DNA from: Hygrocybe punicea
Lineage: Eukaryota > Basidiomycota > Agaricomycetes > Agaricales > Hygrophoraceae
Direction: 5' to 3'
Assembly: GCA_963556145.1 (NCBI GenBank)
Contig: OY744462.1
Location: 7,688,001 to 7,752,000, forward strand
DNA length: 64,000 nucleotides
Below, piece by piece: positions 55,801 through 64,000 of the stretch. Position 1 is the stretch's first letter, and each line of letters begins with the position of its first letter. The notes below the pieces were generated by a model. That model was not told the DNA's origin. It worked only from the letters and a program-made list of their open reading frames with translations, and ran no database searches. Position numbers and translations under genes: made by a program.

Positions 55801-58800
55801 AGTGGCTCAGCAATATTTGTGTCGACTGTAGCAAGCTCAAAAGACCATTCCGTGCAAATTCCAACCAATTCCAAACAATTCCATGCAATTCCTCGGTCTA
55901 CGAGTGGCTCAGCAATATTTGTGATGTGTCCTGTGAGCTCAAAAGACAATTCCGTGCAAATTCCAACCAATTCCAAACAATTCCGTGCAATTCCTCAGTC
56001 TACGAGTGGCTCAGCAGGATTTGTGTCGACTGTAGCAAGCTCAAAAGACAATTCCGTGCAAATTCCAACCAATTCCAAACAATTCCATGCAATTCCTCGG
56101 TCTACGAGTGGCTCAGCAATATTTGTGATGTGTCCTGTGAGCTCAAAAGACAATTCCGTGCAAATTCCAACCAATTCCAAACAATTCCGTGCAATTCCTC
56201 AGTCTACGAGTGGCTCAGCAGGATTTGTGTCGACTGTAGCAAGCTCAAAAGACAATTCCGTGCAAATTCCAACCAATTCCAAACAATTCCATGCAATTCC
56301 TCGGTCTACGAGTGGCTCAGCAATATTTGTGTCGACTGTAGCAAGCTCAAAAGACCATTCCGTGCAAATTCCAACCAATTCCAAACAATTCCATGCAATT
56401 CCTCGGTCTACGAGTGGCTCAGCAGGATTTGTGTCGACTGTAGCAAGCTCAAAAGACAATTCCGTGCAAATTCCAACCAATTCCAAACAATTCCATGCAA
56501 TTCCTCGGTCTACGAGTGGCTCAGCAATATTTGTGTCGACTGTAGCAAGCTCAAAAGACCATTCCGTGCAAATTCCAACCAATTCCAAACAATTCCATGC
56601 AATTCCTCGGTCTACGAGTGGCTCAGCAATATTTGTGATGTGTCCTGTGAGCTCAAAAGACAATTCCGTGCAAATTCCAACCAATTCCAAACAATTCCGT
56701 GCAATTCCTCAGTCTACGAGTGGCTCAGCAGGATTTGTGTCGACTGTAGCAAGCTCAAAAGACAATTCCGTGCAAATTCCAACCAATTCCAAACAATTCC
56801 ATGCAATTCCTCGGTCTACGAGTGGCTCAGCAGGATTTGTGTCGACTGTAGCAAGCTCAAAAGACAATTCCGTGCAAATTCCAACCAATTCCAAACAATT
56901 CCATGCAATTCCTCGGTCTACGAGTGGCTCAGCAATATTTGTGTCGACTGTAGCAAGCTCAAAAGACCATTCCGTGCAAATTCCAACCAATTCCAAACAA
57001 TTCCATGCAATTCCTCGGTCTACGAGTGGCTCAGCAGGATTTGTGTCGACTGTAGCAAGCTCAAAAGACAATTCCGTGCAAATTCCAACCAATTCCAAAC
57101 AATTCCATGCAATTCCTCGGTCTACGAGTGGCTCAGCAATATTTGTGTCGACTGTAGCAAGCTCAAAAGACCATTCCGTGCAAATTCCAACCAATTCCAA
57201 ACAATTCCATGCAATTCCTCGGTCTACGAGTGGCTCAGCAATATTTGTGATGTGTCCTGTGAGCTCAAAAGACAATTCCGTGCAAATTCCAACCAATTCC
57301 AAACAATTCCGTGCAATTCCTCGGTCTACGAGTGGCTCAGCAGGATTTGTGTCGACTGTAGCAAGCTCAAAAGACAATTCCGTGCAAATTCCAACCAATT
57401 CCAAACAATTCCATGCAATTCCTCGGTCTACGAGTGGCTCAGCAATATTTGTGTCGACTGTAGCAAGCTCAAAAGACCATTCCGTGCAAATTCCAACCAA
57501 TTCCAAACAATTCCATGCAATTCCTCGGTCTACGAGTGGCTCAGCAGGATTTGTGTCGACTGTAGCAAGCTCAAAAGACAATTCCGTGCAAATTCCAACC
57601 AATTCCAAACAATTCCATGCAATTCCTCGGTCTACGAGTGGCTCAGCAATATTTGTGTCGACTGTAGCAAGCTCAAAAGACCATTCCGTGCAAATTCCAA
57701 CCAATTCCAAACAATTCCATGCAATTCCTCGGTCTACGAGTGGCTCAGCAATATTTGTGTCGACTGTAGCAAGCTCAAAAGACCATTCTGTGCAAATTCC
57801 AACCAATTCCAAACAAATCCATGCAATTCCTCGGTATACGAGTGGCTCAGCAGGATTTGTGTCGACTGTAGCGAGCTCAAAAGACAATTCCGTGCAAATT
57901 CCAACCAATTCCAAACAATTCCATGCAATTCCTCGGTCTACGAGTGGCTCAGCAATATTTGTGATGTGTCCTGTGAGCTCAAAAGACAATTCCGTGCAAA
58001 TTCCAACCAATTCCAAACAATTCCATGCAATTCCTCGGTATACGAGTGGCTCAGCAATATTTGTGATGTGTCCTGTGAGCTCAAAAGACAATTCCGTGCA
58101 AATTCCAACCAATTCCAAACAATTCCATGCAATTCCTCGGTATACGAGTGGCTCAGCAGGATTTGTGTCGACTGTAGCGAGCTCAAAAGACAATTCCGTG
58201 CAAATTCCTACCAATTCCAAACAATTCCATGCAATTCCTCGGTCTACGAGTGGCTCAGCAATATTTGTGATGTGTCCTGTGAGCTCAAAAGACAATTCCG
58301 TGCAAATTCCAACCAATTCCAAACAAATCCATGCAATTCCTCGGTCTACGAGTGGCTCAGCAATATTTGTGATGTGTCCTGTGAGCTCAAAAGACAATTC
58401 CGTGGAAATTCCAACCAATTCCAAACAAATCCATGCAATTCCTCGGTATACGAGTGGCTCAGCAGGATTTGTGTCGACTGTAGCAAGCTCAAAAGACCAT
58501 TCCGTGCAAATTCCAACCAATTCCAAACAATTCCATGCAATTCCTCGGTCTACGAGTGGCTCAGCAATATTTGTGTCGACTGTAGCAAGCTCAAAAGACC
58601 ATTCCGTGCAAATTCCAACCAATTCCAAACAATTCCATGCAATTCCTCGGTCTACGAGTGGCTCAGCAATATTTGTGATGTGTCCTGTGAGCTCAAAAGA
58701 CAATTCCGTGCAAATTCCAACCAATTCCAAACAAATCCATTCAATTCCTCGGTCTACGAGTGGCTCAGCAATATTTGTGATGTGTCCTGTGAGCTCAAAA

Positions 58801-61384
58801 GACAATTCCGTGCAAATTCCAACCAATTCCAAACAATTCCATGCAATTCCTCGGTCTACGAGTGGCTCAGCAGGATTTGTGTCGACTGTAGCAAGCTCAA
58901 AAGACAATTCCGTGCAAATTCCAACCAATTCCAAACAAATCCATTCAATTCCTCGGTCTACGAGTGGCTCAGCAATATTTGTGATGTGTCCTGTGAGCTC
59001 AAAAGACAATTCCGTGCAAATTCCAACCAATTCCAAACAAATCCATGCAATTCCTCGGTATACGAGTGGCTCAGCAGGATTTGTGTCGACTGTAGCAAGC
59101 TCAAAAGACCATTCCGTGCAAATTCCAACCAATTCCAAACAATTCCATGCAATTCCTCGGTCTACGAGTGGCTCAGCAGGATTTGTGTCGACTGTAGCAA
59201 GCTCAAAAGACAATTCCGTGCAAATTCCAACCAATGCCAAACAATTCCATGCAATTCCTCGGTCTACGAGTGGCTCAGCAATATTTGTGATGTGTCCTGT
59301 GAGCTCAAAAGACAATTCCGTGCAAATTCCAACCAATTCCAAACAAATCCATGCAATTCCTCGGTATACGAGTGGCTCAGCAGGATTTGTGTCGACTGTA
59401 GCGAGCTCAAAAGACAATTCCGTGCAAATTCCAACCAATTCCAAACAATTCCATGCAATTCCTCGGTCTACGAGTGGCTCAGCAATATTGGTGTTGACTG
59501 CAGCAAGCTCAAAAGACAATTCCGTGCAAATTCCAACCAATTCCAAACAATTCCATGCAATTCCTCGGTATACGAGTGGCTCAGCAGGATTTGTGTCGAC
59601 TGTAGCGAGCTCAAAAGACAATTCCGTGCAAATTCCAACCAATTCCAAACAAATCCATGCAATTCCTCGGTATACGAGTGGCTCAGCAGGATTTGTGTCG
59701 ACTGTAGCAAGCTCAAAAGACAATTCCGTGCAAATTCCAACCAATTCCAAACAATTCCGTGCAATTCCTCGGTCTACGAGTGGCTCAGCAGGATTTGTGT
59801 CGACTGTAGCAAGCTCAAAAGACAATTCCGTGCAAATTCCAACCAATTCCAAACAATTCCGTGCAATTCCTCGGTCTACGAGTGGCTCAGCAATATTGGT
59901 GTCGACTGCAGCAAGCTCAAAAGACAATTCCGTGCAAATTCCAACCAATTCCAAACAATTCCATGCAATTCCTCGGTCTACGAGTGGCTCAGCAGGATTT
60001 GTGTCGACTGTAGCAAGCTCAAAAGACAATTCCGTGCAAATTCCAACCAATTCCAAACAATTCCGTGCAATTCCTCGGTCTACGAGTGGCTCAGCAATAT
60101 TGGTGTCGACTGCAGCAAGCTCAAAAGACAATTCCGTGCAAATTCCAACCAATTCCAAACAATTCCGTGCAATTCCTCAGTCTACGAGTGGCTCAGCAGG
60201 ATTTGTGTCGACTGTAGCAAGTTCAAAAGACAATTCCGTGCAAATTCCAACCAATTCCAAACAATTCCGTGCAATTCCTCGGTCTACGAGTGGCTCAGCA
60301 GGATTTGTGTCGACTGCAGTGAGCTCAGAAGACCAATCGAGGAATTGCACGGAATTGTTTGGAATTGGTTGGAATTTGCAAGGAATTGTCCTTTGAGCTC
60401 ACACGACTCATCACAAATACTGCTCAGCCACTCGAGGACCGAGGAATTGCATGGAATTGTTTGGAATGGATTCCCAATTCCCTGCATCTGGATTCCCAAT
60501 CTGCTGAATCTGGATTCCCAATTTCCTGCATTTGGATTCCCATTCTTGGAATTTGCATTAATATGCACATTTTCAGGATTTCAATTCTCATCATTGTTGA
60601 CTTCCAAATCCCTAATCTCCCACAATTTCAGAATTCTACTTTCCAAACTTCTCAAACTCTTGGAATTACAATTCTCAGAATCCCAAAGCCTGCACTTTGA
60701 AATGCCCATTCCTAGCATTCCCAGTATTGGAATTCCAATTCTCAGAATTCCCAGAACTTCAGAATCCTAATTCCCAGCCCCATATTTCCCTGGGTTTTAG
60801 CATTAAATAACTGTCCAATACCATTTTGCAAAGTATCTGAACAGTATTGAAGCAGTACTATACTATTTTTCAAAGTTCTTTAAGGATATTGAAACAGTTT
60901 CTTAGATGCATTGAAACAGTACCTTAAAAGTATTGAAATAGTATCTTAAAAGTATTGACACAGTATCTTAAATGTATTGAAACAGTATCTTAAAAGTATT
61001 GACAAAGTATCTTAAATCCAAAATAAGGCAACAGTACTATACTATTTCATCCTGTATCTTGATAGGATTCAAAAGGTATCCTAATAGTAAAAGTGCCCCA
61101 ACTTCCTTACTGGTTTAATACTTTGATTCATCTTAGGCTGCAAGTATTCTATCCAAACTATACAGCACTTTGCTGTAAATACAGTAAAAGTAGTGAAACA
61201 AAAGGCTTGATGTTATTGAAAAGGTATAAGTCTCATTTTCCTTCATACCTTCAGATGAATTTGAGCACAAGTATTGTAGTTTATATCTGAATACTGTTAC
61301 AATACCATGCTGAAAGTTCTGGTAATGATATTTAGTATACTTGTCAAGTACTTTCAAGCTACTGTGTGACATGGTATGCTACTG
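52809..61384. mobile_element. Giant foldback element (8,576 bp) with 102-bp tandem-array core
   Basis: The arms (52809 to about 53750 and about 60340 to 61384) are inverse complements over about 1 kb, for example 52821-53060 and 61133-61372. The ends are CAGTAGCATACC and its inverse. The 4-bp repeat TGCA (52805-52808, 61385-61388) flanks it at the centre of a palindromic target, GCACAGGGTGCACCCTGTGC when the element is removed, and this removal restores the transposase frame across QHRVHPVQLA. The inner arm (53400-53740) is built of GGAATTCC/GGGAAT decamers. No transposase gene. The terminal hexamer CAGTAG is shared with the foldback element at 5721. Confidence 0.8.
53745..60335. repeat. Tandem array of about 64 copies of a 102-bp unit
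   Basis: Each unit begins TCGGTCTACGAGTGGCTCAG and ends with five AATTCC motifs about 10 bp apart. Two main variants alternate: AATATTTGTGATGTGTCCTGTGAG and AGGATTTGTGTCGACTGTAGCAAG, plus recombinants, giving higher-order blocks. Because 102 is 34 codons and the unit has no stop in several frames, two plus-strand frames of over 2,200 codons and long minus-strand frames run through it; there is no evidence that any is a gene. The last 1.3 units (60335-60470) are inverted, so the array reaches into the right arm. Unit-to-unit identity is high, suggesting recent amplification. Confidence 0.9.
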
Positions 61385-61388
61385 TGCA

Positions 61389-62204
61389 CCCTGTGCTGAG
61401 TCTCCTTCCTGGAAGCTTTATTTACAGCTCTATTCTCCTTCTCTGCAGCATCCTCTTCTCTTTAACAAACAAGAGCTGTCAGTTTTTCCTTGAATTCATC
61501 CGCAGTTAATGCCACAGCCTTTCCATCAAAGAGCATGGTGTAGTCATCTTTTTTCTTGTTCTCCTTAGCATAAAGTGCCTTGTTAATCTTGTTCAGAGTC
61601 AGGTTTTGAATGACAAGCTGTGCTGATGTGCCTTTCAGCATCAAATCCCTTGCAATGATGTGCTGCTGTGCATATCCAAGGCTATTGGTGAATGCCGCAA
61701 TTTGATCCTCTAAACTGGCATGGCTAGCATAGAGAGATGATGAAGCTGGCACAGTGAGAAGTCCCCGGTCCAGCTCAGGGAGAAGAGGGGGTGCTTCAAG
61801 GACTGGGGGTGGGATGTTTTGCATGGATTTCATCCGAGGCTTTGATACAAGGAAGGATCCAGATGATGTGGTAGCAAGCCCTGCAGTCATCATTCAGATT
61901 CGTTTGGATGGTGTGAACATTTCAGGATCAAGTCCTGGATCAAGTGCATGATGCCAGCTTGGCCCAGGTGAGTTTTGTGGGGTAGTGGTGCTCTGTTGGG
62001 CACTGATGGGAATGTGGGTATCATTGCTAACATCAAATGTGGTTGGCAGATGACTGTGAAATGCTGCCATGATGCATCACACAGGGCTAGTCTGGGGAAG
62101 AGGAAAGGTCCCCTGGAGTGAGGTAAGCTTGGCTTCATTTGTTCTTCAGAAATTACACCTGGGTTGAATAGTAGCTCGAAAAGCTGCCCACACAGTTTCT
62201 GGAG
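61389..62204 (-). pseudogene. Pogo/CENP-B-type transposase, middle/C-terminal part
   Basis: Reads TPETVWAAFRAT, NPGVISEEQMKPSLPHS, a SLYASHASLEDQIAAFTNSL block, LVIQNLTLNKINKALYAKEN and FDGKAVALTADEFKEKLTAL, then a basic tail ending at the foldback insertion at 61389. The order matches the region after the DDE domain in fungal pogo-type transposases. Frame changes (near 62160) show decay. Confidence 0.65.
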
Positions 62205-62950
62205 TACACTGTCCAGGGGCCAGGCTGAGCCATCTCAGGCTGGCCCTGGCCCTGGTCCTGCTTGGCCTGGGGTCAATAGGGCTGGGTCAGGGTTGGCCCT
62301 GGCTCAATGACTATCTCAAGAATTTGTCCATACATCTCTCCATTAACAGTATTCTAACCTACATAGCCCTTATCATTAAAATCAAAATCTTGAACATATT
62401 TCTTCACAATCTCCTTCTACAGATATACATATTGTTACAGTATAGCTGAATAGTTATGAGCCATTTTGGTAGCATTTTATGCTGTTGTGGCTACTGCTGG
62501 TAGTGCTAGATTGTACTCAGACATGAGGAGCTACAGGTGATCCCAAAGGGTGTGATTTACTCATGGGATGTGGAGTTAAAACCTTGCAGGGGTCTCAAAG
62601 ATAAAAGGCTAAAAGGATCTATGGCTATGGGAACTATCTATATTAGCCTCCTGCTTTGGGAAATGTCAAAGCATGCATGGTATAATTTAATGTCTACATC
62701 ATTTAAAAAAAAAAGTGAATGTAGACTAAATTACTAGGGTAAATTTATAGCCAGTGTGTCCCCTGACTTCTCAGAGGGCCAGGCCTGGGCTGACCCTGGG
62801 CTGACCCTTGGGGCCAGCTGTTTACTGACTTGGCCCTGGCCCTTGAGTCTAGGGCCAGGGCCAGCAAATCTCTGGCCCAGCCCTAGCCCTTTGGGGCCAA
62901 GCCAGGGTCAACCCTAGGGCCAGAGGATCATAGCCCTGCCCTTGGACAGT
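62205..62950. mobile_element. GGCCAGGGCC-rich insertion in the pogo-type gene (about 745 bp)
   Basis: Lies between the AYLKAFTLE and CTPETVWAAF parts of the transposase. The ends share ACTGTCCA(A/G)GGGC in inverse orientation (about 62200 and 62950). Both subterminal regions are runs of GGCCAGG, CTGGCCCTGG and GGGCTGA. No gene inside. Exact ends and target duplication are not settled; TA is possible. Confidence 0.55.
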
Positions 62951-63245
62951 ATTCCAGAGTGAAAGCCTTGAGGTATGCCCTTCTGAAAAGGCCAGTGAAG
63001 TTACCCTTGCTGACTTTCCATTTTGTGCAGTCCTCGAAAGTGCTAATCTCTTCTTTGTAGTTATTTTCCATCTTTGCAAAGCACACAACATCCAAGCCCT
63101 GTAAGGCATGAGTACAATGGTGGGTAGGCAAGCAGGATAATGTTGTTAGCCCTCACAAATTGAATGACATCGAGTGTGTAGTGGGAGCTGTGGTCATCGA
63201 GTAGCAAGACACAGGGTCTTCTGTGAGCCCTTGCAGCATATCTTG
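62951..63245 (-). pseudogene. Pogo/CENP-B-type transposase, DDE domain part
   Basis: Reads AARAHRRPCVLLLDDHSSH (DD at 63193-63198), YTLDVIQFVRANNIILLAYP, then in another frame ALQGLDVVCFAKMENNYKEE and FTGLFRRAYLKAFTLE. This is the second half of the DDE_1 superfamily endonuclease domain, with the Asp of LLLDDHSSH being a catalytic acid. The N-terminal HTH and first Asp are missing, cut off by a tandem array at 63250. Confidence 0.7.
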
Positions 63246-63249
63246 CTGA

Positions 63250-63830
63250 GTAACAGTGGGGGAGCCCATGGGCTAAAGGTCCAGTCCCAGTGGATAGGCA
63301 AAGATGGGCTGAGATAATATCCAGACCTATTGGAATGGATGGGCTGAGATGAGCTGAGATATTTCTTTCCCTTCACATTGCATGGGCCCAGAAAGTGAGA
63401 AATAATGATTTCCCACTAGAATTAGATGGGCCAAGTTTAGGTAGGCTAATTATTTTCCAATAGCATTAGGTGGGCCCAAATGGGGTGAGATACTTTTGGG
63501 CCAATAACAGTGGATAAGCCCACATGAGGTGAGATATTTCATTTTCCACTGGCAGTGGATGGGCTGAGATGGGGTGGGATATTTATTTCCCACTGGCACT
63601 GGATGGGCCAAGTTAGGGTGGGATATTACTTTCCCACCAGCAGTGGATGGGCCGCAACTGGGTGGGATATTAATTTCCCACTGGCAGTGGATGGGCCGAG
63701 ATTGGGTGGGATATTTACCTCCCACTGGCACTGGATGGGCCAAGATCGGGTGGGATATTTAGTTGACACTGGCAGTGGATGGGCTGACCTGGGGTGAGAT
63801 ATTTATTTCCCACTTGCACTGACATCTGGG
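63250..63830. repeat. Tandem array of a 44-60 bp unit, GATGGGC...GTGGGATATTT type
   Basis: About eleven copies of a unit with CACTGGCAGTGGATGGGC, GAGATGGGGTG and GGATATTTATTTCCC. Open frames on both strands (for example HWHWMGQ) are artefacts. The array interrupts or abuts the transposase gene. 63831-64000 to the window edge shows nothing recognisable. Confidence 0.75.
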
Positions 63831-64000
63831 GGATATTCACATGTCTTTCCTGACATTCTATGTACTTACAAGATTCTGAACAGATGCCAGGGGAACAGGA
63901 AGGTTCAGCAGCAATGCAGATGTAAAGAAATATATTCTAGCCTCATCCCAGAACTTTACTAAACACATTTTCTACCACCTATTCCACCTCTTGTTGGACG

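Noticed and set aside
53745..60335. 34-residue repeats as TPR, PPR or TALE-like protein
   Set aside because: Only the length matches. None of the signature positions of these families is present.
53745..60335. CRISPR array
   Set aside because: No repeat-spacer alternation; units are contiguous and nearly identical, in a eukaryotic context.
53602..60770. Giant repeat proteins of 2,264 and 2,358 residues
   Set aside because: Several overlapping frames on both strands are equally open because the unit is 102 bp without stops. No domain, and the array is inside a foldback element.

Overview
The window looks like a transposon-rich stretch of an Agaricomycete (mushroom-forming basidiomycete) nuclear genome. 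The reasons are short introns of about 50 bp, KDZ-type transposases with CxC cysteine clusters, fungal TET/JBP oxygenases, a tyrosine-recombinase retroelement, Ty3/gypsy fragments, a pogo/CENP-B-type transposase and many non-autonomous foldback elements. The genus cannot be named from this sequence alone. No tRNA, rRNA, CRISPR array or replication origin was recognised.

Layout. 0-2 kb: the end of an unknown gene and a minus-strand TET/JBP oxygenase gene. 2-3.4 kb: two minisatellites. 3.4-11.6 kb: a decayed gypsy pol fragment interrupted by a 913-bp LTR and by a 5.2-kb foldback element whose arms carry divergent paralogous gene pieces. 11.8-13.2 kb: a decayed coiled-coil gene. 13.4-19.3 kb: an LTR abutting a tyrosine-recombinase retroelement that holds a 1.6-kb insertion with a 9-bp target duplication. 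19.3-23.3 kb: hairpin elements, a Tc1-like deletion derivative and a minisatellite. 23.6-25.7 kb: an unrecognised nuclear-type gene.

26.1-42.5 kb is the most gene-like part. It holds a JmjC-type gene split by a solo LTR, a gene for a protein ending in a SUMO-interacting motif, a second TET/JBP gene, a triplicated exon block, an unknown gene split by a hAT-like element, a Ulp1/SENP-like SUMO protease and a CxC2-KDZ transposase. Two kinds of 2-oxoglutarate/Fe(II) oxygenase (DNA-base type and JmjC type) and SUMO-pathway proteins thus lie next to a KDZ transposase. TET/JBP expansions in basidiomycetes are known to be linked to KDZ transposons. A larger cassette that includes JmjC and SUMO components is my inference, and I could not find terminal repeats that bound it.

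42.6-64 kb is nested mobile DNA: minisatellites, an 812-bp hairpin element, hAT-like elements, a young 2.37-kb LTR element with identical 158-bp LTRs, a second KDZ gene (CxC5/CxC6 type) broken by two hAT-like elements, and a pogo-type transposase gene broken by an 8.6-kb foldback element. The core of that foldback is about 64 tandem copies of a 102-bp unit.

Many target-site duplications can be read directly, so the nesting order can be reconstructed. At least six in-frame TGA codons look like CGA to TGA changes, which fits CpG methylation and deamination acting on these repeats.
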